Assembly: GCA_034401795.1 (NCBI GenBank)
Contig: CM067369.1
Span: 134,413,231 to 134,477,230, forward strand
Source: Chaetoderma sp. LZ-2023a
Taxonomy: Eukaryota > Mollusca > Caudofoveata > Chaetodermatida > Chaetodermatidae
Direction: 5' to 3'
Length of the DNA: 64,000 nucleotides
Below the pieces are notes generated by a model, which was not told the origin of the DNA, did no database searches, and worked only from the letters and a program-made list of their open reading frames with translations. The translations under genes and the position numbers were made by a program. Below are positions 54,240 through 64,000 of the stretch, piece after piece (position 1 is the stretch's first letter; each line of letters opens with the position of its first letter).

Positions 54240-55105
54240 TAACAATAGGGTGAAAAGTTAATGCAGGCGAATCCGTGAAGTAAGACATGAACTCCCGGGA
54301 TTGAATAATAACAGGAGTTGGTTCCTCCATGGCAGAGGTTACCACACTTGGTGCTGTGGTAGGCAGCATCGACTGCACATTTACCATCAGGTTAGTTCAT
54401 AACGACGATGCATAAGATATCACAATGTCTATGTCTGAAGGTGAATATAAGTGATAAAGTTCAGGCATTATAGGCCAAGACGCCTCACCGTCTGACACAA
54501 CCATAACAACCGGAGAAACTGGAGTCTTCAGCAAAATCCAGTGACTGTGCAACCATAGTAGATGCAGAAGAAGGCCTGGGTACGTTAGCTGGAGGAGACA
54601 GAGCTTTTGATGGAATGGATTGAGATGTGCATGATCTCTCGGTCTTGTCTGCTGCTCTATTCCTCTTGTAGTGGTATGTAGGCTGGTTCTTCCTACTGGC
54701 TTTGGTACTGGACGTCGACATCTCTCGAATACAAGGGCCTGGATGAACGAATGTAGAAGTGATCTCTGCATTAAGAAGCTCTGGAGCTAACCGTCTTTGC
54801 TATTATGACACGACCACGTCGTAAACATTGTGTGCCTGTAATCTAGAGTGCTGATTTCCCAAATGATGAGTCGGGAATACGCAGGAACAATTTATGCAGA
54901 ATGCCCTTTCTCCCAACTATACTGACCGATAATGCTTCTGCATATCGTCGCCTCATAAATAAGTAGATGACCAGCCTTCATGCAAGCAGCGTACAGTCCC
55001 TGGTTTCGAAGCTGATCATTTATCTTGGGATGGCTTTTTAAGATGGATATGATTACATCCGTACCATCTTCGTTGTCCTCATATAACAAGTCTGGATCTC
55101 CATAA
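54240..55105 (-). pseudogene. Unidentified coding remnant
   Basis: Minus-strand fragments with protein-like composition. 55105-54892: GDPDLLYEDNEDGTDVIISI, LKSHPKINDQLRNQGLYAAC, MKAGHLLIYEATICRSIIGQ and a stop. 54721-54485: MSTSSTKASRKNQPTYHYKR, a basic Ser/Pro-rich N-terminus. By a shift near 54520 it continues VVMVVSDGEASWPIMPELYH, LYSPSDIDIVISYASSL and a stop, and in the same frame MLPTTAPSVVTSAMEEPTPV and MSYFTDSPALTFHPIVMANI. I do not recognise any domain. It could be a host gene, a transposon ORF or a domesticated sequence. It lies between two large microsatellites. Confidence 0.4.
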
Positions 55106-55129
55106 ATTAGGCACGATTTTTACACACGC

Positions 55130-55155
55130 GCGTGCTCGTGCGTGCACGCTCGCAA

Positions 55156-55210
<55 letters not shown>

Positions 55211-55256
55211 CGTACGCACGCACGCACGCACGTACGCACGCACGCACGCACGCACG

Positions 55257-55289
<33 letters not shown>

Positions 55290-55290
55290 C
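55130..55290. repeat. (ACGC)n microsatellite
   Basis: About 28 ACGC units with a few ACGT variants, then (CA)n. It is the opposite strand form of the TGCG tracts. Confidence 0.95.
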
Positions 55291-55299
55291 TCACTCGTT

Positions 55300-55865
55300 G
55301 GCCCACCCTCCCGCACGCACGCACCAGTGTCGTTCTTGTTTCAAGAGCTGTTCTACGATTCTTAATACATTATAGTATACGTTTAGTAACTGACAAACAA
55401 TACTAACTACGACATGAAGTTCCAGATACGGGATAGGCGATAGGCCTTTGTCTGCAGCTGTCACTACTGAGACGGCTTGGCAGTGCCTGGACGCAGCCAG
55501 AGCTTGTCAGTGCTGGGACGGCGAGCCGCGTTCTCGGGCCAGCTTCCATAATGGGAAATTACCACCATTAATTTTCACTTGATACTGTCGCTACAGATAA
55601 GCATGACACACTAGGCGCGAATAACGGTATGTTGAACACAGACGATCGTACTTAAATCGGCCTCTATGTATTATCTATGGACCAGATTATACATGTATAG
55701 TACATGGCCCTTGGTCAGAAAACATTGCCCGCTCTGCGTGTATAAACGATACCTAAAACATTGGGAAAATCTGAAAAAATAATTAACAGTAAATAATGAG
55801 AAGACCATGTCCAATTTGGTTTGGGTGTGACTCTCCAATCATTCTATTCCATTTCATATGATATT
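55300..55865. other. Intergenic, no gene seen
   Basis: No ORF, splice-bounded frame or recognisable repeat. Confidence 0.4.
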
Positions 55866-55950
55866 TGGTATTCATTTTGGAAACAAATATGTTGCTGTCT
55901 AAGACAGCAACAGCTTTCAGCGCAATTGTTCACAAAATGAACACCAGGCT
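55866..55950. repeat. Short palindromic element, family P, copy 6 (diverged)
   Basis: ATGTTGCTGTCTAAGACAGC and AACAGC form a tight stem, flanked by TTTTGGAAAC and GTTCACAAAATGAAC. Confidence 0.5.
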
Positions 55951-56271
55951 GAGTCTTTCTTCGGAATTCTTCTGTCCCTATAACAATTAACTTGAATTAT
56001 AAACCACCAGTGCATAAAGAGTTAAATATAGGTGATAGGTGCGGGTGGTATATATCCATATGGCAGAAACGTAATATATACCGTAATAATTCAACACATT
56101 TATTCAACATGTATATGCCATGAAAGTGGTAGCACTCAGAGTGCGGGCACATCTGTGACATGGCCGTGTTAAAATTCTCGAATTTATGACAAAGCAGTCA
56201 TAGCCATGATATCGCAAAATTAGCTGTCTAATGGTTACTATCCCCATGCGTTTTGAAACATGGAGGAATAA

Positions 56272-56570
56272 TTGCAATCGCCCCTGTCTGTCTGTCTGTC
56301 TGTCCGGCTATCTCCTCCGAAACAGTTAGGAGGAATTCAATCAAATTTGTTATGTACGGTACGACGATATTATTGGGTACTGCAAAACACCATTTACATT
56401 AGCCCCCACCCCACCACCACCCTCCATCCCCATCCCCCACGCACCTCCCTCTCATCCCACCCCACACACACCCACCACCCGCAGTGGGCTGGTGACAGGC
56501 TGGAGCTAGCGAGCTACCTGAAAGTCAGATTTGGCGGAATTCAACTAAATTTGCTATGTAAGCTACTTGA
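56272..56570. repeat. Degenerate tandem repeat (GGAATTCAATCAAATTTG units)
   Basis: GAGGAATTCAATCAAATTTG at about 56330-56349 and GGCGGAATTCAACTAAATTT at about 56533-56552, spaced ~200 bp, separated by a C/A-rich tract. (CTGT)n at 56284-56303. Confidence 0.5.
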
Positions 56571-56579
56571 ATGCAAGAC

Positions 56580-57475
56580 AATATTTATACTATATTTGTA
56601 AACGGCACAGGCCCATATGCAAATTGGTTATCAGCGCGTCCATTTCGAAACATCGCAGGAAATATGCAAATTGATTATCTGCGCGCCCATTAGTAAGCAA
56701 TTCATTCAGTTGTTCAGACACGTCTGTCCGTATCTATTCATGTGTTCATTCATGCCTGGTATTTTTAGCTTGTTCATGTGTTCATCCGTTCATCTGTATG
56801 CCCGTTCATTCATTCATTCCTTCAGTCGGTTAGTGAATAATTCTGCATTGGGCGCAAATATTCTTGTGTATACATCAACAATCCCGTGATAATAGAATCG
56901 ATTTAAGCCGCTGATTAATCCATTGTTTTGTGATTACACATAATGTCTGTACTTAAGGATCAAAGTGATTAATGAGAATAATAACGCAAGGATCAAATGA
57001 AGTGACTAACATCCAATTGCAGAGCGATAGATTAAAAAAGCACTTATTTATTCACACAATAAAACAGTACTTACTTGATTAAAACTATGTTTGGGTCACA
57101 CCTCACCTAGTGATTAAGCTGGTAGCCTGGTAGGCTATGTCATAAAAAGATTCTTTGAACCCCCACCACCTTGTTTGATAGACATTGTTTCTTTAAGTAA
57201 GACGTGTCAATAAATCTAACCAAGTAACTGAAAATTAATCATTGACCTACGAATGTAGGGCTAGAAATCACAATTTATTTACAGATGTGTACTTCTCCTA
57301 TTGGAGCAAGTTTTATATTGACACATGGGCAGTGCGCCATTTACGAACGGGCGCGCCAATAACAAACGGCCATATGGGTCTTCGCCGTTTACAAAAGGGT
57401 GCACCAATAACAAATTGGTATATGGACCTGCGCCGTTTAAAAACGGGCGAAATTGGTTATTGCCGCATTACAGCA
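56580..57475. mobile_element. Inverted-repeat element with arrays of ~48-bp subterminal units
   Basis: The left side holds two units (CATATGCAAATTGGTTATCA with GCGCGTCCATTTCG; AATATGCAAATTGATTATCT with GCGCGCCCATTAG). The right side (57325-57470) holds three units in inverse orientation (CGCCATTTACGAACGGGCGC with GCCAATAACAAACGG, and variants). Outer flanks TTTGTAAACGGCACAGGCCC and the inverse of the sequence near 57420-57445 also match, so the whole block is an inverted-repeat element of about 0.9 kb. The central part is AT-rich and non-coding. Confidence 0.6.
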
Positions 57476-57804
57476 GTACTGAACGGCGAACTTGGTCAAA
57501 GCGTGAGGATTTTCGATGGCGCGCCATGGACTGCGCATTCTAGTAGCGATTGTTAAGTATATATAATTTAAAATACCTTACTTATAATATTGCACAATTA
57601 ATTGTAGGCTCTACATTTTCCTCGTTTTATCTTGTCTTCATTTTTCTTGAGAAAGGCAATATAGTCATGAGCATCGTTCAGTATGTTGTGTGGATAATCA
57701 CTGGTGGATTAAAATAAAATATTATATATTATTGATCAAACGAACCTGATTTATAAGCTATTATTGAAGAACAGCCCCCCCCCCCCCTCCACCCAACACC
57801 CGTC

Positions 57805-57965
57805 CCCACCCCAGCACGCACGCACGCACGCACGCACACATTCGTGCACGCGTGCGCACGCACACAGACACGTACGTAGTATATAATCGCGTGCATAAGT
57901 ATGCACGCACATGTACGCACGCATGAACACATGCATGCACGCACCACGCCCACACGTACGTATGC
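57805..57965. repeat. CACG-rich microsatellite
   Basis: (CACG)n and degenerate ACGCAT/GTACGC units, preceded by a C-run at 57776-57787. Confidence 0.9.
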
Positions 57966-58019
57966 ACGCCCCTCCATCCATTCAGATTTCGACTCGTATA
58001 TCCCTACCTCCGCTATATA

Positions 58020-58480
58020 TACATCCATCTGATATCTATCTATCTATCGTTTATCCATCTATCCAACTATCCATGCATCCATCCACCCAGCCATCTCACA
58101 ACTCTTGCCTCTCTTCATCCATCCAGCTATCTCTCCAGCTCTACATATCCATATCTCCGCCTCATATATACATCCATCGGCTATCTATCTATCTATCGTC
58201 CAACCGTCCATCCAGTCACCCACCCACACATCTCGCAACTTTTGCCTATTTTCAGCCATCCAGCTATCTCTCCATCTCTCCATCAATCTCGATGTCCGTC
58301 AATCCATCCATCCACCAGACATCCATTCCCATCTTATTCATCCATCTATCCGTCCTTTCATTCTACCTCTTCTCCCTCCAGCTAGTCATCAGCCCATCCA
58401 TCTATCCATCCATCAATCCCATTCTCCCTTCCCCTCTAGCTCATTATGTCCCTCACGTCTATTCATCCATTTATATGATA
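58020..58480. repeat. Degenerate (ATCC/ATCT)n tract
   Basis: Long diverged run of CATC/TATC units. Serine/proline/isoleucine-rich open frames over it are artefacts. A ~50-bp segment (TACATCCATC, CTATCTATCTATCTATCG) is repeated at 58019 and 58167. Confidence 0.9.
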
Positions 58481-58498
58481 TATTTATTAGTAATGCTA

Positions 58499-58585
58499 AT
58501 TCACATATTCACAATTAATCTTCCCACCAATCCATATACCAATCCATTAAAAAACCCCAACTATCTATTAATCCACCCACCGCGC
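58499..58585. repeat. Long direct repeat, copy A
   Basis: ATTCACATATTCACAATTAA, CCCACCAATCCATATACCAA, TCCATTAAAAAA and CTATCTATTAATCCACCC match 59804-59885. Confidence 0.8.
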
Positions 58586-58589
58586 CAGC

Positions 58590-59800
58590 GGTGAATTAAA
58601 TTATGCATTCAAATTGGTTATAAGTTTACTATGCTATTTGGTGATTGCCTCTTTAATAAATTAACCGTTATGAAAATTAAGGGCTGATTGATTAAAATTT
58701 CACTCATCAAATTTCCAAAAATCATTTTCTTTCCGCTTATTTATGTATTAATTTATTCAGGTACTATATCTGTGATTCTAAAGCATCACTGGCGCTTTTA
58801 AAATGTTATAAATACAGCGTTAGTTCACTACTCCATTTTTACTCTATCAATATCAATTTATCTACTCCGTTTTCTATGTCATGAATGAATGATTAATGGG
58901 TTTTTTTTATGCGTTCATAGTTTCATTTACAGAATTTTCTCTACCGCATGCAGATTAACCATCAAATAGTATCATTCTCAGATAGACGGATTTTCTGGTT
59001 CTGGTAAAGAAGTTTAAACAGCTCTTGTCTTTTGAAAGAGAGATTGGAACTGTTTAACCGTAACTGCTAGAATTTAAATCGATGTATATCTGGGTCAATC
59101 GGCCATAGTTTTTCCCATTACGACTTCAACGTCATTAGATAGATCGATGATATTATTGTGGTCAGTTAATGTGGAGCTCTGGTGGTGACTGAGCAGCGTG
59201 CAACTTTGACCAACTCATACATATCTGAATTTTGATCATAACTATTGATCAAGTTTGGCCAAAAAGCAGAGACATGTGAGCTTTAAGTTCAATCCGGAGA
59301 GATCACCTCCATAGTTTGCCATTATCCAATCCCAATAATCTAATTTGAGTTGCAGCCATATCCATACCCTATCGCCCCTATCTCCTGAACTTTTTTCATT
59401 AAATCGGAATCTTTTACATTGATTCGAAACCCCTTCTATGTCATATAGATCTGTTGTCCTGATACCATAAAATCTACAGTGGCAATATTCCTGTAATTCT
59501 TGATCTATTGATACCAAACAATCGAGCCATTTAATTTATACCACTTTGGACGATTTCCTGTTAACATGAAACTTCTGACCCGGAATCAACACCTTTGGTA
59601 CTTATCATTGACGGGTTTTTGAGGTCATAGTGGTCAAATTAACACCTGGGTTGACCTGCTCGTCCAAACATCATAGACTGTTGAGCTGTATAACCCTTAG
59701 ATTTGCTTCCATAGCATAACCATACTTTCTAGGTAATGACGATGAAACAACCGTAGGGTAAAATCTGACATATTTGACCCAGATAACTCGACATTCTTAT
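58590..59800. other. Non-coding DNA between the two long direct repeats
   Basis: Contains GTCATAGTGGTCAAATTAAC-type phrases similar in style to molluscan tandem repeats, but no clear unit. No gene. Confidence 0.35.
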
Positions 59801-59803
59801 GAT

Positions 59804-59891
59804 ATTCACATATTCACAATTAATCTCCCCACCAATCCATATACCAATCCATTAAAAAAACCTATCTATTAATCCACCCACACACCAGCCA
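59804..59891. repeat. Long direct repeat, copy B
   Basis: Near-identical to 58499-58585 over about 80 bp. The ~1.2 kb between the copies contains no recognisable element ORF. Confidence 0.8.
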
Positions 59892-59929
59892 GTAATCTAG
59901 CAAAATAAACATCCATTACTGTATTACTC

Positions 59930-59933
59930 CAAT

Positions 59934-60032
<99 letters not shown>

Positions 60033-60045
60033 TAATAATAATAAA
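59930..60045. repeat. (AAT)n microsatellite
   Basis: Long AAT/ATA run with two A insertions. Confidence 0.95.
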
Positions 60046-60049
60046 CTCC

Positions 60050-60724
60050 GTTAATCTAGATACTCCTTTAATTAATCTGTCTTCGTTAATCCATTTACCT
60101 AATAGTCCATACATCTATCCAGTAACCTATATATCCATCCATTCCATAAATCCATCTACCCATCATTTACTTTATGCTTGAGCGTTACTAATTAAACATA
60201 TTGCTCTAACCTGGATTCAAAAGGTGTTAAGAAGATTCTATTCGGAGAACAGACCCATTTCTGAACATTTGATTCCATTGAGTTCCACCAGATCCGGAAA
60301 CAGCAATACCAATCTGACTTCTGAAGAAAATATTTTTAAACACCTAAACTGTGATAATCCACTAGTTAACATGTGTAATAGATAGGGGTGGGTGACGGTT
60401 ATTACCTATGTAGAACTATAAAAAGAATCACATAAGGTATATTTCTGTTCTGTTTAGCATAATTTATTTTCTGCAAAGCATGGAGTGTCACTTACAGAAT
60501 ATGTTTATGTCAAGGGCATTTGCGACAATGGCCATCAGTAGAAAGGTGACTAGATGGATGGGTGATCTGATTGGTCCATAGAGTTATGGCGTCATCATAT
60601 TTGCATATTAGGCCACGCACACATGCCTAATGTCCCGTGACTGTGTTATGGGTATGAAGATGGTTAGGGGGTGGGGTCAAGCGAAGGATCACATGACCCA
60701 TCGCTGCCTATCAGCACATCCGGG
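60050..60724. other. Intergenic, no gene seen
   Basis: Nothing coding, no clear repeat. Confidence 0.4.
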
Positions 60725-61014
60725 TATACAGTCTGTGGAGTTAATGAACTGTGCAAACACTTAGGGGTCTGGGTGTCGCGAGATCTATAGAGTTTATGAC
60801 GCATTCAAGCAGGCATGGGCCTACTACTACTGCCCCTACTAGTACTGCTAGTATTACTACTATTACCGTAGAGGAAATGGGTGTATACTTTAAAGGTTTC
60901 ACATTCAGAAAATGGCTGTAGTGGTTCCTGGCCTAGTACAAACCAATATAGCAATGGCAATCCATGCATATCCAGCCCATGGGTCTCTTCTATCAAGAAG
61001 CCAAAGGCTTCAAC

Positions 61015-61755
61015 ATAATAATAATAATAATAATAATACAGCATTTGTAAAGCGCCATGTGTCAATGTCAATTTTCAAAGGCGCTTGTGAAGAGATGTGT
61101 TTTTAATTTTTGTTTGAAATCATTAATTGATTGGATGGATTTGATGTGGACAGGTAGCTGGTTCCATAGTCTCGGAGCCACAACACTGAAGGCTCTGTCC
61201 CCACAGGAGCGTAAATTCGATCGCGGAATTTGGAGCAATAGCTTATCCACAGAACGAAGTCTGCGACATGGATCATATGTCAAGAGAAGTTCCTGCAAAT
61301 AGTCGGGAGCGTTGTTGTTTAGACATTTCCAAGTCAAGAGCAGAATCTTGAACTCAATCCGTTTCCGGATGGGGAGCCAATGAAGATCTTTCAAAATTGG
61401 TGTTATGTGATGACGCTTTTCGACCTTGACTACCAGACGAGCCGCAGCATTTTGCACATATTGCAGTTTATCAAGGGATTTTTCGGTGATGCCATATAAG
61501 AGACTGTTTCCATTGTCCAATCGTGATGTGATAAACGCGTGAACAAGTGTCTCTGTGGTCTGATATGTCAGCACATTTCTGATGGAATTAATGTTACGCA
61601 AATGGTAAGTCGCAGATTTGCACACAGAGCTTACATGTGCATCCATATTCATAGCCTGGTCTAGATACACGCCCAAGTTCCTAGCGGATGTAGTTGCCGG
61701 GATCACGCTGTCAACTAACTGAACTTCCGTAACATAAGCTGTGAGATCATGCAGA
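61015..61755 (-). mobile_element. 5'-truncated LINE 3' end (CR1/L2-like)
   Basis: Minus-strand LINE tail. The coding end at 61068 is followed by a short 3' UTR (GGCGCTTTACAAATGCTGT) and a (ATT)n tail at 61016-61038. GCGCTTTACAAAT plus ATT repeats is a common end of CR1/L2-type elements. It begins abruptly in the polymerase at about 61755. Confidence 0.85.
61068..61755 (-). CDS. LINE polymerase C-terminal region
   Basis: An open frame of about 229 codons covers the region after the RT catalytic core: VTEVQLVDSVIPATTSARNL, GVYLDQAMNMDAHVSSVCKS, YHLRNINSIRNVLT, LVHAFITSRLDNGNSLLYGI, LDKLQYVQNAAARLVV, ITPILKDLHWLPIRKRIEFK, CLNNNAPDYLQELL and APRLWNQLPVHIKSIQSIND. These are hallmark motifs of CR1/L2/Rex-type polymerases. 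No stop or shift is found over this length, so the copy is relatively young. The first few residues upstream of 61755 derive from flanking DNA. Confidence 0.88.
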
Positions 61756-61889
61756 AATACCTCAAAACATTCTATCACTAACCCCTACACAATGCCCCTA
61801 ATTATAATAATATTAATTAATAATATTAATCATATTAATAATATTAGTAATATTAATAATATTAATATATTAATAATATTATAATAAAG

Positions 61890-62764
61890 AGGTCTGTGCT
61901 CGGGTGCTAGATTTACACCCATGAAAGCTGGCTGCTTGTTGTATGGATTTTGTCTAAATATGGAATTCAGTCAGTCAAAATATATTCAAAATATTTGTCA
62001 ACTAGCTTATTAAATAACCTATTCTGTGTTATAAAACCATGTGTATGCATTACATTTGCATATGTGGACAGGAAATTATAAAGCATCACCCTCACACGGG
62101 CCTGCGTGAAGATGTGCTATGAGAGTGGATCACTCCTATGCTCTAAAACGGCTTAGCAACTTAACATTTCAGACGCTGGCCATGTTGAGGTGTCATAAGC
62201 AAAGAAACCCCTAGACTTATAACACATTCAACAAGCATATGTCTACCTGAAGAGAGCCTGAATGAGTAGATAGCGAGTATACTCCAAAATGATTAACATT
62301 TCAGCTGTTCAGATGTGGTGTTTTGACCGGTAGGGGCGTTGGAATGGTAATAATACATGTACGTGTTAGGGGTGGAGCCTAATTCAAATATTGATAATGT
62401 TATAACTCGCTGCTGTATTGTCTAGATGCCAGTCACCACTCACCCCTTACCTATATACAACGCAGGTCACTAGTTGCATACACCACCGGGTGCATGCTAT
62501 AGCCTGTACCCATATTTGGTTAGAAACCTGGAATTGATAGGCTACACAGAGCACACATTATGAGTCATCAAGCACCCCTTGACATATAGTGAACAGTCAG
62601 TCCAGAGGCAGACAATCTGATCATTATACTTGCATGTACAAGCATCGTATATAGCCTGTAGAGCATAGCATACATTAAAAAGTCTATAATCTAGTACCAT
62701 TGTTTCTATAACGATATAATAGCTGCCAATATGGTCAGTCACTTATATGGCCACCAATGTTTAC
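61890..62764. other. Intergenic, no gene seen
   Basis: A weak family P fragment (AGTCAGTCAAAATATATTCA, AAATATTTGTCAAC) at about 61971-62000. Otherwise nothing supported. Confidence 0.4.
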
Positions 62765-63100
62765 TCTGTTGAGTTAATGACTCATGCAAACTCGTAGACT
62801 TCTGGCTGTCAGGAGCTCTATAGAGTGATAACGGGTTCAACTAGGCCTGTAGTCAACTACTACTAGTACTGCTAGTACTATGACTATAGAGGCAATGAGC
62901 ATATACTTTAAAGGTTTACCATTCAGTACATGCCTGTAGCATCTCCTGGCATAGAACAAGGCAATATAGGAATGGCAATCCATGTATGTCCAGCCCTGGG
63001 TCTCCCTTCTATCAAGAAGAGAAAGTCCTAACATAAGCATTGAGCGCTTTCAAAAATGCCTTAAAACATACTATCATTAACCCCTACAAATTTATAATAT
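62765..63100. repeat. Duplicated segment, copy B (LINE-free)
   Basis: Collinear with 60725-61014 plus 61755-61800. At the point where copy A holds the LINE this copy reads TATCAAGAAGAGAAAGTCCT and AACATAAGCATTGAGCGCTT. Confidence 0.75.
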
Positions 63101-63220
63101 TAATTAATTAATTAATTAATTAATTAATTAATTAATTAATTAATTAATTAATTAATTAATTAATTAATTAATTAATTAATTAATTAATTAATTAATAATA
63201 ATAATAATAATAATAATAAC
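63100..63220. repeat. (TTAA)n then (AAT)n microsatellite
   Basis: About 24 uninterrupted TAAT units followed by AAT repeats. It sits where copy A has an AATATT-rich run, so both are expansions of the same tail. Confidence 0.95.
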
Positions 63221-63539
63221 TAGAACACATTTACTGAAGTAACTGTAAATCTGTGATGACTGGGCATTAAGGAGTATCATAAGCACTCTTCTCATATGAT
63301 CATTGAACATAGCTGATGCTGATCTGATAAAAGGTCTAAGTGTTGCCACAGTTCAAAGAGCCATAGTTGAAATTACCATAGTTTTACACAGGGTATGGAA
63401 AAGCTGATTTCTTGGAAACCGATAGCCTTGACCCTAAAGTATAAAATAATGTGTCCTGATTTGCTGTAGTGGAATTTTTACCAAAATCAAGGAAAATGCC
63501 ACTAAATGTCAAATAAAGGAGAAATTAACGAATGAAAAG

Positions 63540-63810
63540 TAAAGGGAGGCAATTCATGCAAAAAATTGACCAATTTTTGTTTTGGCATGCATTACCTCCC
63601 TTGACCTGTTCAAGTTGATTGTGTCAGTTCAATATGGTGAATTTTGATTCTCATGATGGTTTGAAAGTGACCCGTCCACGGTCAAGGTCAATCAGTGGTC
63701 AAAGTGACCAATTTTAGGATTTGGCATGAATTACCTCCCTTTACCTGTTGGAGCTGATTGAGGCAACTAAATCTGGTGAATTGCGATTGTTTCTGACTAC
63801 CTGGGCCAAA
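63540..63810. repeat. Two ~139-bp tandem units
   Basis: GACCAATTTT, TTTGGCATG, ATTACCTCCCTT, ACCTGTT, GTTGATTG and ATATGGTGAATTTTGATT recur at 63567 and 63706. GGTCAAGGTCAAT and GGTCAAAGTGACC direct repeats occur between them. The style is like other molluscan repeats. Confidence 0.65.
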
Positions 63811-64000
63811 CAAAATTCATTTCTCCTTTATTTAATTGGACTTTTTGGACAAGAAAATGTGGCATTGTCTGGAACCATACACCAGATCCAATTTCTGTAG
63901 ATAATCTATACATGCCTGATGCGTACTAGAAATGTACCAAGTTTGGATATGATATTTCCAAAACTGGATCAGTTATCATCAAATCAATTTCCAATACATT

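Larger units (their letters stand above)
60725..61880. repeat. Segment duplicated at 62765-63100, copy A interrupted by a LINE
   Basis: 60725-61014 (GGAGTTAATGA, CTAGTACTGCTAGTA, ATACTTTAAAGG, AATGGCAATCCATG, CTTCTATCAAGAAG) and 61755-61800 (CTCAAAACATTCTATCACTA, ACCCCTACA) are collinear with 62770-63090. The LINE tail 61015-61755 lies exactly between. An AATATT-rich run follows at 61800-61885. Confidence 0.75.

Noticed and set aside
52882..55375. Many overlapping open frames rich in Cys-Val-Arg-Ala or His-Ala-Arg-Thr on both strands
   Set aside because: They are read-through translations of TGCG/ACGC tetranucleotide repeats, which have no stop codon in any frame.
57911..58594. 227-codon Ser/Pro/Ile-rich open frame
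   Set aside because: Translation of a degenerate ATCC/ATCT repeat; no start context, domain or splice signals.
1..64000. CRISPR array, operon or prokaryotic genes
   Set aside because: No spacer-repeat periodicity with unique spacers, no dense co-directional ORFs, and abundant eukaryotic retroelements.
1..64000. tRNA or rRNA genes
   Set aside because: I saw no cloverleaf with correctly spaced A and B boxes and no rRNA-like stretch. A covariance-model scan would settle this.

Overview
The window is animal genomic DNA, most likely from a mollusc and perhaps a bivalve. There is no operon structure, intron-like splice signals are present, and transposable elements and microsatellites dominate. 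The mollusc assignment is inferred from three repeat types I know from that group: a ~156-bp array bounded by AGGTGAGCTAA palindromes (61-1985 and 4975-5850), a ~180-bp array built on TGACCTTTGACCT-like cores (9115-9960), and many ATT and TGCG/ACGC microsatellites. I could not search a database.

Host genes are nearly absent. Three minus-strand stretches look like internal exons because an open frame is bounded by an acceptor and a donor: 3562-3651, 8491-8742 and, more weakly, 12206-12461. I do not recognise their product. An unidentified minus-strand coding remnant lies at 54240-55105.

The rest is nested mobile elements. From 12.7 to 33.6 kb: a 5'-truncated RNase H-bearing LINE (minus), a DIRS-type tyrosine-recombinase retrotransposon (14366-21514, minus), a Penelope-like element with GIY-YIG nuclease (about 22960-25800, plus) lying inside what may be a DNA transposon with 6-bp target duplications (22242-26503), then a second, structurally complete DIRS element (26544-33570, minus). 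The second DIRS copy has both terminal repeats and an internal complementary region whose sequence reads through the joined element ends, as expected for a circular intermediate.

From 35.6 to 44.7 kb lies a CR1-type LINE (plus) whose ORF1 has zinc-finger, PHD and SGNH-esterase-like domains. It was hit twice: a 1488-bp terminal-inverted-repeat element is inserted in the middle of the PHD finger with a 6-bp duplication, and a 3.9-kb RNase H LINE is inserted between ORF1 and ORF2 with an identical 89-bp target-site duplication. At 45.3-48.0 kb there is a ~310-bp near-perfect palindrome and a hAT-type element with an 8-bp target duplication.

From 49.3 to 52.7 kb is a heavily decayed LINE (minus). 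The remainder, to 64 kb, is microsatellite-rich and holds short inverted-repeat elements plus a 5'-truncated LINE tail (61015-61755) for which a nearby duplicate provides the empty site. Three short foldback or palindrome families recur through the window: a ~100-bp TTTGACTGG/GCTGTTGCTGCC hairpin, a ~130-bp TGGAATGACTGGCTC hairpin, and a larger family with long arms that is found inside a DIRS element and inside the hAT element. All retroelement ORFs carry frameshifts or stops, so nothing here looks autonomous at present.
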